64,000 nucleotides of DNA, from assembly GCF_001894985.1 (NCBI RefSeq), contig NZ_BCXG01000009.1, positions 118,285-182,284 of the forward strand. The letters run 5' to 3'. Positions 38,534 to 47,471 of the stretch are shown here, one piece after another. The notes under the pieces are model-generated. The model did not search any database. It saw nothing but the letters and a program-made list of their open reading frames with translations, and had not been told where the DNA came from. A program made the translations under genes and the position numbers. Each line of letters starts with the position of its first letter. The stretch's first letter is position 1. Source of the stretch: Rhodococcus tukisamuensis NBRC 100609. GTDB taxonomy: Bacteria > Actinomycetota > Actinomycetes > Mycobacteriales > Mycobacteriaceae.

Positions 38534-39055
38534 ATGACCGTCTACGCCCTCGGCGACCGCGTGCCCGACATCCATCCCGACGCCTACGTCCATCCCGACG
38601 CCGTCGTCATCGGCGCGGTGACCCTCGCGGCCGGTGCCTCGGTCTGGCCCCAGGCGGTCCTGCGCGGGGACTACGGGACGATCAGCATCGGCGCGAACAC
38701 CAACATCCAGGACGGCACCGTCATCCACTGCACCATGGTGGACGCGACCGTGATCGGTGCGGGCTGCGTGGTCGGCCACAACGCGCACATCGAGGGGGCG
38801 GTGATCGGCGACGACTGCCTGATCGCGTCGGGCTCGGTGGTGCTCAACGGTTCGCGGATCGGCGACGGGGCGATCGTCGGCGCGGGCGCGGTGGTGCCGT
38901 TCAATTTCGAGGTGCCGGCACGGCGGATGGCGCTCGGCGTGCCCGCGAAGATCCGCGAGGGCTACGAGGTGCCGCTCGGGCACGTGGAGCTGAACGTGAA
39001 GATGTACGCGGCGAACTCCGCGTACTACCGCGAGTCGCTGCGCAGGCTGGACTGA
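38534..39055 (+). CDS. Gamma-carbonic anhydrase family protein
   Basis: A 173-residue left-handed beta-helix protein with hexapeptide repeats ([48 protein letters not shown]) and a C-terminal helix. Metal-ligand histidines appear as VIHCTMVD and [12 protein letters not shown]. The group includes active Zn enzymes and inactive scaffold members (YrdA/PaaY/CaiE type). Which it is cannot be decided here. Its stop overlaps the ung start by one base (TGATG). Confidence 0.88.
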   Translation: MTVYALGDRVPDIHPDAYVHPDAVVIGAVTLAAGASVWPQAVLRGDYGTISIGANTNIQDGTVIHCTMVDATVIGAGCVVGHNAHIEGAVIGDDCLIASGSVVLNGSRIGDGAIVGAGAVVPFNFEVPARRMALGVPAKIREGYEVPLGHVELNVKMYAANSAYYRESLRRLD

Positions 39056-39750
39056 TGGCCGGGGCGTGCCTGGACGAACTCGTGGAACCGGGTTGGGCGC
39101 GGGCGCTGGACCCGGTGGCGGATCGGGTTGCCGCGATGCGGGAGTTCCTCCGCGAGGAGACCGAGCAGGGCCGCGGCTACCTGCCCGCGGACGAGCTGGT
39201 GCTCCGCGCGTTCGCGCAGCCCTTCGACGACGTGCGCGTCCTGATCGTCGGGCAGGATCCGTATCCGACCCCGGGACATGCAGTGGGACTGAGCTTCTCG
39301 GTGGCGCCGGATGTGCGGCCGGTGCCACGCAGCCTCGTCAACATCTTCACCGAGTACACCGAGGACCTGGGCTTTCCGACGCCCACGTCGGGTGACCTCA
39401 CCCCGTGGGCCGCCCGCGGCGTGCTGCTGCTGAACCGGGTGCTCACCGTGCAGCCGGGGGAGGCCGCCTCGCACCGGCGCAAGGGCTGGGAGCAGGTCAC
39501 CGAACAGGCGATCCGGGCGCTCGTCGAGCGCCGCGGCCCGGACGGGACGCCGCGCCCGGTGGTGGCGATCCTCTGGGGCCGCGACGCGGGAACGCTCAAG
39601 CCGATGCTCGGCGCCGCCCCGGTGATCGAGTCCGCCCACCCGTCGCCGCTCTCCGCCCGCCGCGGGTTCTTCGGGTCGCGCCCGTTCAGCCGGGTCAACC
39701 AGCTTCTCGACGGACTCGGGGAGAAGCCGGTCGACTGGCGGCTGCCCTAG
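39055..39750 (+). CDS. ung: Uracil-DNA glycosylase, family 1
   Basis: The 231-residue enzyme removes uracil from DNA. The water-activating motif is [20 protein letters not shown] near residue 62 and the DNA-intercalating motif [18 protein letters not shown] near residue 185 is intact. It overlaps the upstream gene by one base, so it is probably translated by re-initiation. It ends four bases into the convergent enoyl-CoA hydratase gene. Confidence 0.95.
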   Translation: MAGACLDELVEPGWARALDPVADRVAAMREFLREETEQGRGYLPADELVLRAFAQPFDDVRVLIVGQDPYPTPGHAVGLSFSVAPDVRPVPRSLVNIFTEYTEDLGFPTPTSGDLTPWAARGVLLLNRVLTVQPGEAASHRRKGWEQVTEQAIRALVERRGPDGTPRPVVAILWGRDAGTLKPMLGAAPVIESAHPSPLSARRGFFGSRPFSRVNQLLDGLGEKPVDWRLP

Positions 39751-40541
39751 AGGCCCGCGAAGTCCGCGCGGCGCTTCTCCACGAACGCGTTGACACCCTC
39801 GCGGCCCGCGGGGGACTCCGCGGCCACAGCGATCGACGCGGTCTCCGCGTCGAGCTGCTCGGAGAGGGTGGCCTGCCCGGACCGGGCGAGGAGCTTCTTG
39901 ATGCCGACGTAGGAACTAGTCGGCCCCGCGGCCAGGGTGCGCGCCACCCGCAGCGCCTCGTCCTTGACCTCGTCGTCGCCGACCAGGCGGCTGAGCATGC
40001 CGAGCCGGGCGGCCTCCTCGCCGCTGATCACGGCGTCGGTCAGTAGCAGCTCACGGGCCTTGGCGATGCCGACGATCCGCGGCAGCGACCAGGACATGCC
40101 GCCGTCCGGGGTGTAGCCGATCGAGGGGTAGGCGGGGCGCAGCTTGGTGGCGGGACCGCCGATGGCGATGTCCGCGGCGCACACCAGGCTCATCCCGGCG
40201 CCGGTTGCCCAGCCGTGCACGGCGGCAACCACTGGGACCTCGGTGGCGTCGAGCTCTCGGACGAAGTCGTGCAGCGTCCCGGCGAGGCCGCCGACGAACG
40301 CGCCGCGGTCCTCGGCGTTCGCGAATGCGCGGACGTTGCCGCCGGCGCAGAAGTTGGCGCCCTCGCCGACCAGCAACACGCTGCGGGCGGCGATGGTGCC
40401 GGCGCTCAGTGCGCGGAGCGCGTGGGTGCCTTGGGCGACGCCGTCGAAGTCGAGAGAGGTGCCGTTGGCGTCGGTGGCGATGGCAATGCGGAGAACGTCG
40501 CCTTCGAGGCGCACCTGGCTGAGGTCATCGAAGAAAGTCAC
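39747..40541 (-). CDS. Enoyl-CoA hydratase/isomerase family protein
   Basis: This 264-residue crotonase-fold protein has the oxyanion motif [15 protein letters not shown] and the second oxyanion/catalytic region [21 protein letters not shown]. The catalytic glutamates of classical hydratases are not clearly both present ([13 protein letters not shown] replaces the second), so it may be an isomerase or thioesterase-like member. Start is GTG 40541, six bases after TATGGT on the minus strand, suggesting a leaderless mRNA. Confidence 0.85.
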   Translation of the reverse strand: MTFFDDLSQVRLEGDVLRIAIATDANGTSLDFDGVAQGTHALRALSAGTIAARSVLLVGEGANFCAGGNVRAFANAEDRGAFVGGLAGTLHDFVRELDATEVPVVAAVHGWATGAGMSLVCAADIAIGGPATKLRPAYPSIGYTPDGGMSWSLPRIVGIAKARELLLTDAVISGEEAARLGMLSRLVGDDEVKDEALRVARTLAAGPTSSYVGIKKLLARSGQATLSEQLDAETASIAVAAESPAGREGVNAFVEKRRADFAGL

Positions 40542-40547
40542 TCGACG

Positions 40548-40553
40548 ACCATA
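40548..40553 (-). promoter_or_regulatory. -10 element of a leaderless enoyl-CoA hydratase transcript
   Basis: On the minus strand TATGGT ends six bases before GTG 40541. Confidence 0.5.
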
Positions 40554-40631
40554 TCTGTCGTCCGGAGCGCAACCTGCACCGCGGACCGACTGGTAGGACT
40601 ACCGTGCTCCCGATGTGCGTGCCCCGGACAT

Positions 40632-40670
40632 GACTGTGCCCCGACACCCAAAGGGTGCCGGGGCACAGTC
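40632..40670 (-). terminator. Terminator after rpmB
   Basis: GACTGTGCCCCG and CACCC pair with GGGTG and CGGGGCACAGTC around an AAA loop, 17 bases after the stop codon. Confidence 0.85.
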
Positions 40671-40686
40671 GATGCGCTGAGAGGTA

Positions 40687-40878
40687 TCAGCCGCGGACAA
40701 CCTTGCCTGCCTTGAGGCAAGAGGTGCACACGTTGAGCCTCTGACGGTTACCGGTTCCAACCTGGGCCCGGACAGTCTGAATGTTCGGGTTCCAGCGACG
40801 GTTGGTACGCCGGTGCGAGTGCGAGACCGACTTACCGAAGCCGGGCCCCTTGGCGCATACGTCGCAGACGGCAGCCAT
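40687..40878 (-). CDS. rpmB: 50S ribosomal protein L28 (zinc-binding form)
   Basis: The 63-residue protein begins [20 protein letters not shown] and ends [15 protein letters not shown]. The two CxxC pairs mean this is the zinc-binding (C+) paralogue type. It is divergent from fakA, with a 244-bp shared upstream region. A zinc-free paralogue is often encoded elsewhere under Zur control in actinobacteria. Confidence 0.95.
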   Translation of the reverse strand: MAAVCDVCAKGPGFGKSVSHSHRRTNRRWNPNIQTVRAQVGTGNRQRLNVCTSCLKAGKVVRG

Positions 40879-41122
40879 AGTCGCGAACTCCTTGATTTAA
40901 GTGAATGGAAACTGAAATTGTCTTGCAGGTGGAGCGATTGAGCCTGCCTACGAACAGGAGACACTGAAGCGACCCTTGCGAGGCAACCCCGAAAGACTAG
41001 CCGTATTTGCCTCGATTGACCAAACCGGCCTCGCCTGCGCATCGCTCGGGGCGCACTGTCCGACCCGACCGCTAGTCTTGCGAGGTCGACAATACCCACT
41101 CGGGCGGAGGAAACGAAGCGAC

Positions 41123-42745
41123 GTGTTCAAGGCCCTGGACAGCGTGGACGGTACGGCCCTGGGGCGCTGGGCGCGGGCCTGTGTGGACGGCCTCGAGAGC
41201 CGTTGCGACGAGATCAACCGGCTCAACGTCTTCCCGGTCCCGGACTCCGACACCGGCACCAACCTCCTCGTCACGATGCGTGCGGCGGCCGCCGAGGCCT
41301 TGACGGCCGCGGACGCGTCGGTGAGCGAGGTCGCGGCCGCCCTGGCCCGCGGGGCAGTGGCGGGAGCCCGTGGCAACTCCGGCGTGATCCTCTCCCAGGT
41401 GCTGCGTGGCATCGCGGAGGCCGCCGACTGTGGGCGCCTCGACGCCGCCACCGCCCGGTCCGCGCTGAACGAGGCCTCGGTTCTCGCCGCCGAGGCGATC
41501 AGCGTGCCCGTCGAGGGCACCATCGTGACGGTGTTGCGGCACGGGGCCGCCGCCGCCAGCGCCTGCCCGCACGACACCCCGCTGTCCGACGTGGTCCGCG
41601 CGGCTGCGGACGCAGCCGCCGAGGCGCTCGCCCGAACCCCGTCCCAGCTCGCCGCCCTCGGACTGGCCGGCGTCGTCGACGCGGGCGGCCTGGGCCTGGT
41701 GGTGATCCTCGACGCGCTGGTCGGCGTGGTGACGGGCGAGACCCCGCAACGGGCCGACCTCGGCGTGGCGGTGCCCCGGGCGCCGGTCGTCGAGGTCGAG
41801 GTCCCGACGCCGGACTGCGTGGATCAGGCGGACGACCAGGACTACGAGGTGATGTATCTGCTCGCCGACAGCGACGATGTGCGGGTCGGCGCGTTGCGGT
41901 CCGACCTCGACGCGCTCGGCGACTCGGTGATCATCGTCGGTGACGGGGCCGGTGTGTACTCCGTGCACGTGCACTGCGCAGACCCCGGTGCGGCCGTGGA
42001 GGCGGGTCTGGCCGCCGGCCGCCCCCATCAGGTCCGGATCTCGTGCTTCGTCCTCGACCAGCGTCGCCGCCACGGCCCGGCGCCGGCCACCACCCGCGGC
42101 ATCCTGGCGGTGGTCGCGGGTGCGGGTGTGGCGGACCTGTTCGAGGAGGAGGGCGCCGAGGTGCTGCGGTACGAGCAGTCGGTGACCCCCGGGCAGTTGC
42201 TCGCGGCAATCCGCGACGTCGGGCACGGCGAGGTCCTGGTGCTGCCGAACGGTGCCCTGTCTGCACAGGAACTGGTGGCCGTCAGCGTGGCGGCCCGCAA
42301 CGAGAACCATTCGGTACTGATGCTGCCGAGTTCGTCGACGGTGCAGGGGCTGGCGGCGCTGGCCGTGCACGACCCGTCGCGGGTCGCGGCGGACGACGCG
42401 TTCACCATGTCGGAGGCCGCGGCCAACACCCGGTGGGGGTCGCTGCGGATTGCCCCGGAACGGGCCCTGACCCTGGTCGGCACCTGTGAACCCGGCGACG
42501 GTCTGGGCCTGATCGGTCACGAGGTGGTGGTGATCGCGCCCGATGCGTCGGAGGCCGGCAGGCGACTGCTGGACCAGGTGCTCGGGGTGGGCGGCGAGAT
42601 GGTCACCCTCTTGCTCGGCGTCGCCGCGCCGGACGGACTCGCGGACATGCTCATCGACCACGTCGACCGGCACCATCCGGGGGTGGAGGTCTTGGTCTAC
42701 CCCGGTGGCCAGGACGGCGACCTGCTGCAACTCGGCGTCGAGTAG
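41123..42745 (+). CDS. fakA: DAK2-domain fatty acid kinase subunit, FakA-like
   Basis: A 540-residue protein with an N-terminal DhaL/DAK2 ATP-binding domain (INRLNVFPVPDSDTGTNLLVTM carries the Asp residues for two Mg; ARGNSGVILSQVLRG) and a C-terminal FakA domain (DYEVMYLLADSDD, DPGAAVEAGLAAGRPHQVRI, RNENHSVLMLPSSSTVQGLAAL). FakA with a FakB binding protein phosphorylates fatty acids. No fakB is seen here. GTG 41123 has GGAGG some 12 bases upstream. recG follows after 15 bp, the same pairing seen in mycobacteria. Confidence 0.87.
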   Translation: MFKALDSVDGTALGRWARACVDGLESRCDEINRLNVFPVPDSDTGTNLLVTMRAAAAEALTAADASVSEVAAALARGAVAGARGNSGVILSQVLRGIAEAADCGRLDAATARSALNEASVLAAEAISVPVEGTIVTVLRHGAAAASACPHDTPLSDVVRAAADAAAEALARTPSQLAALGLAGVVDAGGLGLVVILDALVGVVTGETPQRADLGVAVPRAPVVEVEVPTPDCVDQADDQDYEVMYLLADSDDVRVGALRSDLDALGDSVIIVGDGAGVYSVHVHCADPGAAVEAGLAAGRPHQVRISCFVLDQRRRHGPAPATTRGILAVVAGAGVADLFEEEGAEVLRYEQSVTPGQLLAAIRDVGHGEVLVLPNGALSAQELVAVSVAARNENHSVLMLPSSSTVQGLAALAVHDPSRVAADDAFTMSEAAANTRWGSLRIAPERALTLVGTCEPGDGLGLIGHEVVVIAPDASEAGRRLLDQVLGVGGEMVTLLLGVAAPDGLADMLIDHVDRHHPGVEVLVYPGGQDGDLLQLGVE

Positions 42746-42760
42746 GGACGAGAAGGAACA

Positions 42761-45010
42761 TTGGCAACACTGACGGATCGACTCGACCACCTGCTCGGAC
42801 AGAAGACGGCGGACGCACTGGCCGAGGTCTTCGACATCAGCACCGTGCAGGACCTGCTGCGGCACTACCCGCACCGCTACGCGACCCGGGGCACGGGGCT
42901 GGTGGACCAGCGCCCGGAAGAGGGCGCGCACCTCACCGTCGTCGCGCGGGTGAGCAAGACGGACCTGCGGGCAATGCGGTCCGGGCGCGGCTTCCTGCTC
43001 AAGGCGACCCTGGTCCCCGACCAGAAGGACGCCGCCGACCAGCAGAGCATCGACGCCACCTTCTTCAACGGGCAGAAGGTCAAGCACCTGGTCCGCACCG
43101 GCACCCGGGCGATGTTCTCGGGCAAGGTGAAGTACTTCAACAACAAGCCCGAGTTGACCCACCCGAGCTACCTGCTCCTGCCGGAGCCGGGCGAGGAGGA
43201 CATCGTCTCGGGCAGCATCCGCGGGGCGGGTGAGCTGGCGGGGATGGCGCGCAGCGCGCAGGACGGCTCCGGCGTGGACATGTCGGTCTTCGAACGCAGC
43301 CTCATCCCGCTGTACCCGGCGACCCGCGACGTGGAGAGCTGGACCCTGATGCGGTGCATGCGTCAGGTGCTGGACCAACTCGACGACGTGGAGGACCCGC
43401 TGCCCGAGTCGGTCCGGCGTGAGCACGGCCTGATCGGGCTGGACGAGGCCCTGCGCCTGGTGCACCTGCCGGAGACGCAGGAGGAGGTGGTCCGGGCCCG
43501 TGAGCGGCTCCGGTTCGACGAGGCCGCGGCGCTGCAGCTGGTGCTGGCGCAACGTCGGCACACCGCCGAGGGCCGCGTCGCCCCGGCCTGCCCGCCGAAG
43601 CCGCACGGCATCGCCGCGGCGTTCGACGCGATGCTGCCGTTCACCCTCACCGACGGCCAGCAGGCCGTGGCGGAGGAGATTTCGGCGGACCTGACCCGTC
43701 CACACCCGATGAACCGCCTGTTGCAGGGCGAGGTGGGCTCGGGCAAGACCATCGTTGCGCTGCGGGCCATGCTGCAGGTGGTGGACAGCGGACACCAGTG
43801 CGCGTTGCTCGCCCCCACCGAGGTGCTCGCCGCCCAGCACGCGCGGTCGATCCGTCAGATGCTCGGAAACCTCGGCACCGCAGGGGAACTCGACGCCGCC
43901 GGGAATGCCACCCGGGTCACCCTGCTGACCGGGTCGATGCCCGTCGCGGCGCGCCGGACGGCCTTGCTCGAGGCGGTCACCGGTGACGCCGGCATCGTGA
44001 TCGGGACGCACGCCCTCATCCAGGACGGCGTGGAGTTCTTCAACCTCGGCATGGTGGTGGTCGACGAGCAGCACCGCTTCGGTGTCGAACAGCGCGACGC
44101 CCTGCGCGGCCGCGCCCGCGAGGGACTGAGCCCGCACCTGCTGGTGATGACCGCGACGCCGATTCCCCGGACCATCGCGATGACCGTGCTCGGCGACCTC
44201 GAGACCTCCACGCTGCGGGAGCTGCCGCGGGGCCGGTCGCCGATCGTCAGCCGGGTGGTCTCCGCCAGCGAGAAGCCGGCGTGGGTGGACCGCGCCTGGG
44301 AACGCATCCGCGAGGAGGTCGCGCAGGGCCGGCAGGCGTACGTGGTGTGCTCCCGGATCGGAGAGGGTGACGAAGAAGGGCCCGACGCGAAGGAACAGAA
44401 CACCGTCGCGGCGCTGGCGCTGTTCGACGAGCTCCGCTTCGGCGCGCTCTCGTCGCTGGAGGTGGGGCTGTTGCACGGCCGGCTGCCGTCCGACGAGAAG
44501 GATGCCGTGATGAAGGACTTCACGGCCGGCCGGATCGACGTGCTGGTGTGCACCACGGTGGTGGAGGTCGGCGTGGACGTGCCGAACGCGACGGTGATGG
44601 TGCTCCAGGACGCGGACCGGTTCGGCGTCAGTCAGCTGCACCAGTTGCGTGGCCGGGTCGGCCGCGGCGGGCACCAGGGCCTGTGCATCCTGATCACGGA
44701 GATGAGCCCCCAGTCGCCCGCGTACCAGCGGCTCACCGCGGTCGCCGGCACCAACGACGGCTTCGAACTCGCGCAGCTGGACCTGGCGCAGCGGCGGGAG
44801 GGTGACGTGCTCGGCGCCGCCCAGTCCGGCAGCCTGTCGACGCTGCGCCTGCTCTCGCTACTGGACCACGAGGACGTCATCGAGGCGGCCCGGGAGTTCG
44901 CGCAGAAGGTGGTGACCGCGGACCCCGAGCTGACCGCGCACCCCGGCCTGGCCTCGATGGTCACCGCCGCGCTGGCGATCGACAAGATCGAATTCCTGGA
45001 GAAGTCCTAG
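42761..45010 (+). CDS. recG: ATP-dependent DNA helicase RecG
   Basis: A 749-residue helicase that remodels stalled forks. The N-terminal wedge (OB-fold) begins at DLLRHYPHRYATRG. Helicase motifs are GEVGSGKT (Walker A, near residue 325), VVDEQHRFGVEQR (DExH), MTATPIPRTIAMT (III), and VVEVGVDVPNATVMV with QLHQLRGRVGRG (V/VI). The start codon is TTG 42761 preceded by GAAGGA. It ends four bases inside the convergent thioesterase gene. Confidence 0.95.
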   Translation: MATLTDRLDHLLGQKTADALAEVFDISTVQDLLRHYPHRYATRGTGLVDQRPEEGAHLTVVARVSKTDLRAMRSGRGFLLKATLVPDQKDAADQQSIDATFFNGQKVKHLVRTGTRAMFSGKVKYFNNKPELTHPSYLLLPEPGEEDIVSGSIRGAGELAGMARSAQDGSGVDMSVFERSLIPLYPATRDVESWTLMRCMRQVLDQLDDVEDPLPESVRREHGLIGLDEALRLVHLPETQEEVVRARERLRFDEAAALQLVLAQRRHTAEGRVAPACPPKPHGIAAAFDAMLPFTLTDGQQAVAEEISADLTRPHPMNRLLQGEVGSGKTIVALRAMLQVVDSGHQCALLAPTEVLAAQHARSIRQMLGNLGTAGELDAAGNATRVTLLTGSMPVAARRTALLEAVTGDAGIVIGTHALIQDGVEFFNLGMVVVDEQHRFGVEQRDALRGRAREGLSPHLLVMTATPIPRTIAMTVLGDLETSTLRELPRGRSPIVSRVVSASEKPAWVDRAWERIREEVAQGRQAYVVCSRIGEGDEEGPDAKEQNTVAALALFDELRFGALSSLEVGLLHGRLPSDEKDAVMKDFTAGRIDVLVCTTVVEVGVDVPNATVMVLQDADRFGVSQLHQLRGRVGRGGHQGLCILITEMSPQSPAYQRLTAVAGTNDGFELAQLDLAQRREGDVLGAAQSGSLSTLRLLSLLDHEDVIEAAREFAQKVVTADPELTAHPGLASMVTAALAIDKIEFLEKS

Positions 45011-45852
45011 GCGCTGGGCGGGGTGTCGCGCAGGAGGGCCTCCTGCATCACCGAGGCGACGAGTACCCCGTCCTCGGAGTAGATCTGGCCCCGGGCCAGG
45101 CCGCGGCCGCCCGACGCGTTGGGGACCTCCTGGGTGAACAGCAGCCACTCGTCGGCGCGGAACGGGCGGTGCAGCCACACCGCGTGGTCGAGCGAGGCCA
45201 CCTGGCGCGGGGTGGAACTGGTGCCCCGGGTCAGGTTCACGGTGCGGACCAGGTTGACGTCGGAGATGTAGGTCAGCGCGCACGTGTGCAGCAGGCTCTC
45301 GTCGGGCAGGTCGTCGCGCACCCGGACCCAGAACCGTTGCCGCGGGCCGTTCCCGACGTCGGGCAGGCCGACGGTGCTGTCGCCGACGAACCGGAGGTCG
45401 AGGACCAGCGCCGGCACCGGGGGTTCGTCGTCGAACCAGGCCGTCCACTTGTGCTTGTCGGCGGTGAGCTCCTCCGGCCTGGGCACCTGCGGCATCGTCG
45501 GCTGGTGGTCGGTGCCGGCCTCGGGGACCTGGAAGGACGCGGAGAGGCTGAAGATCGCCTTGCCGTCCTGCTCGGCGGTGACCCGTCGGGTGGTGAAGGA
45601 ACCGCCGTCCCGGGTGCGGTCGACGTGGTACTCGATCGGCTGGTCCGTGCGTCCGCCGCGGATGAAGTAGCCGTGCAGGGAGTGTGCCACCCGTTCCTCG
45701 CCGACCGTGTGACCGGCGGCGATCAGCGACTGCGCGGCCACCTGTCCGCCGAACGCGCGCATCGGGGACCCCGAATGGCAGGTCCCGCGGTAGACGTCCG
45801 CACCGAGAGGTTCCAGGGTCAACAGCTCGACGAAGTCCCGTGCAGAGTTCAT
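45007..45852 (-). CDS. tesB: Acyl-CoA thioesterase II (TesB family)
   Basis: A 281-residue double hot-dog protein that hydrolyses acyl-CoA. The first domain includes FGGQVAAQSLIAAGHTVGEE and SLHGYFIRGGRTDQPIEYHV; the second includes ASLDHAVWLHRPFRADEWLL, where the Asp is part of the active site. ATG 45852 was chosen because TACTGT ends six bases upstream, giving a likely leaderless transcript; an in-frame start at 45891 lies beyond that promoter. Confidence 0.9.
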   Translation of the reverse strand: MNSARDFVELLTLEPLGADVYRGTCHSGSPMRAFGGQVAAQSLIAAGHTVGEERVAHSLHGYFIRGGRTDQPIEYHVDRTRDGGSFTTRRVTAEQDGKAIFSLSASFQVPEAGTDHQPTMPQVPRPEELTADKHKWTAWFDDEPPVPALVLDLRFVGDSTVGLPDVGNGPRQRFWVRVRDDLPDESLLHTCALTYISDVNLVRTVNLTRGTSSTPRQVASLDHAVWLHRPFRADEWLLFTQEVPNASGGRGLARGQIYSEDGVLVASVMQEALLRDTPPSA

Positions 45853-45858
45853 GACGAC

Positions 45859-45864
45859 ACAGTA
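45859..45864 (-). promoter_or_regulatory. -10 element of a leaderless tesB transcript
   Basis: On the minus strand TACTGT ends six bases before ATG 45852. Confidence 0.55.
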
Positions 45865-45962
45865 TTGCCACGAGAGCGCCGACATGGCCATGGCGCTGGG
45901 TGTTTACTGGAATTCGCGACCGCGTTGCGCTCCGCACTCCGACGAGACGGGACGGGTGGGTC

Positions 45963-47249
45963 ATGGGCAGAGCTGGCTCGTTGCCACGTTCGAGGTCTGT
46001 CGCGTTCGCGGCCGCCGCCGTGCTGTGCGCGTCGCTCTCGGCGGCTCCGGCCGGTGCGGTGCAACGGGCCCAGCCGGCGTCCCAGCCCGGTTGCGCCTGG
46101 CAGTTCATGTCGGACAGTCAGGTGCTCAACGTGGCGTTCCCGGACGTCAACGCGACGTACTGGGTGCTGCCTTACGCACTGACCCCCGACGAGCGCATCG
46201 AGTTGAGCGGCACCTTCCCCGACGCGCGTTACATGTCCCTGAACACCTACGGCACCGACTTCGGGACCGTCGACACGCTGCGGGACAACCAGATCGCACC
46301 GGACCCCGGCAGCGGCAACCCGTTTGCCGATCCCGCCGCGGCGGCCGCGCCCGAGTCCGCACGGCGTTGGCATGCGACGGTGGTGCCCGGCGCCGCCGAC
46401 CACTCGGTCAACCAGATCCGGGGCCTGCCCGCCGCCGGCCAGTCCGCGCCGCTCGGGTTCCTGATCATCCGGGTGTACGTCCCCGACGACCCGAACTCGG
46501 CGCCCGGCGGCGTGCCGCTACCGGACGTGACGCTGGTCCGTGGCAACGGCGCGGTCCGGACACCGGTGCCCACCTGCGCGGCGGCGTTCGACCCCGCGGC
46601 CGTGCAGAACGGTCCGGTCGGTCAGGCACTGACGGCGGCGTTCGACAACGTCATCGCCGGCGCCGCCTCCGGCGCCTTCCCGGGCGGCGTGCCCGAGGCC
46701 ACCTTCGTCAACCCGGCCAGCACGTCCGGGCTCTTCCCCAACGGCGACAACAAGTACCTCGGCGCCGGCCTGACCTATCGGCCCGGCCGGATCGTGGTGG
46801 TCCGCGGCCGGGCCCCGACCTTCCCGGACACCCGCGCCGGCGCGCTGCCGACCGAGCCGGGCACCCAGGTCCGCTACTGGTCGATGTGCCAGAACGACCA
46901 GGTCTCGCCGTACCCGGTGGTTGCCTGCGCGGCGGACTTCCAGACCCGGGTCGACCACGCGGGGAACTACACCTACGTGGTGGCCGCGCCGGCCGACGTC
47001 CCGCCGCGAGCCCAGGCGGATCCGACCGTGACGGTCCTGCCCTGGGGTTCGACGGCGGTGCCGCGGAAGGTGCTGTTCATGCGGCACATGCTGCCGAGCC
47101 AGCAGTTCTACCCGCAGTCGGTGCAGGCCTCGCAGGACCAGCACACCGACCCGGCGGCGAGCATGGGTGCGTACTACCCGGAGGCGACGTACTGTTCGAC
47201 CGCGACATTCGAAACAGGCGGGTACGGAGCGTGTTTCGGCGGGGGCTGA
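45963..47249 (+). CDS. Secreted protein of unknown family, 428 residues
   Basis: A Sec signal peptide (RSRSVAFAAAAVLCASLS, cleavage near APAGA) precedes a ~395-residue exported domain. The body is beta-rich with phrases such as FPDARYMSLNTYGTDFGTVD and GNYTYVVAAPAD, and has several Cys (CAWQF, PTCAAAF, MCQND, VACAAD, TYCSTA, GACFGGG) suited to disulfides. ATG 45963 lies after GGGACGGGTGGG. A longer start at 45900 would displace the signal peptide. It is divergent from tesB. I do not recognise the family. Confidence 0.75.
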   Translation: MGRAGSLPRSRSVAFAAAAVLCASLSAAPAGAVQRAQPASQPGCAWQFMSDSQVLNVAFPDVNATYWVLPYALTPDERIELSGTFPDARYMSLNTYGTDFGTVDTLRDNQIAPDPGSGNPFADPAAAAAPESARRWHATVVPGAADHSVNQIRGLPAAGQSAPLGFLIIRVYVPDDPNSAPGGVPLPDVTLVRGNGAVRTPVPTCAAAFDPAAVQNGPVGQALTAAFDNVIAGAASGAFPGGVPEATFVNPASTSGLFPNGDNKYLGAGLTYRPGRIVVVRGRAPTFPDTRAGALPTEPGTQVRYWSMCQNDQVSPYPVVACAADFQTRVDHAGNYTYVVAAPADVPPRAQADPTVTVLPWGSTAVPRKVLFMRHMLPSQQFYPQSVQASQDQHTDPAASMGAYYPEATYCSTATFETGGYGACFGGG

Positions 47250-47394
47250 TGCGCTCGGAAGGGTGGGGGCGTAGCCGCCAGGCAGTGGGCCAGGTGTTCC
47301 GGATCCGTGATCGTGGCGAGTTCGTCGAGTGTCGGTCGCCGACGCGAATGAAGGGGTACCGACTCCCTTCCATTTTCAATTTATAGCCGACCCC

Positions 47395-47413
47395 GGGGCT
47401 TGCGGCAAGGCCC
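47395..47413 (+). promoter_or_regulatory. Rifamycin-associated element (RAE) upstream of helR
   Basis: GGGGCTTGCGGCAAGGCCC is a 19-bp inverted repeat with core CTTGCNGCAAG. It matches the element described upstream of rifamycin-inactivating and HelR genes in actinomycetes. It ends 58 bases before the helR start, so helR is probably induced by rifamycins or by stalled RNA polymerase. Confidence 0.8.
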
Positions 47414-47471
47414 GGGTGGTGCCGCAGAATCGCTGGCCAGGCCAAAACCTACGGACTTCGGAGCTGATGCT

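Noticed and set aside
41072..44674. A 1200-codon open frame on the minus strand
   Set aside because: It lies antisense to fakA and recG, is rich in Arg, Gly, His and Val without domains, and exists because high third-position GC keeps the opposite frame open.
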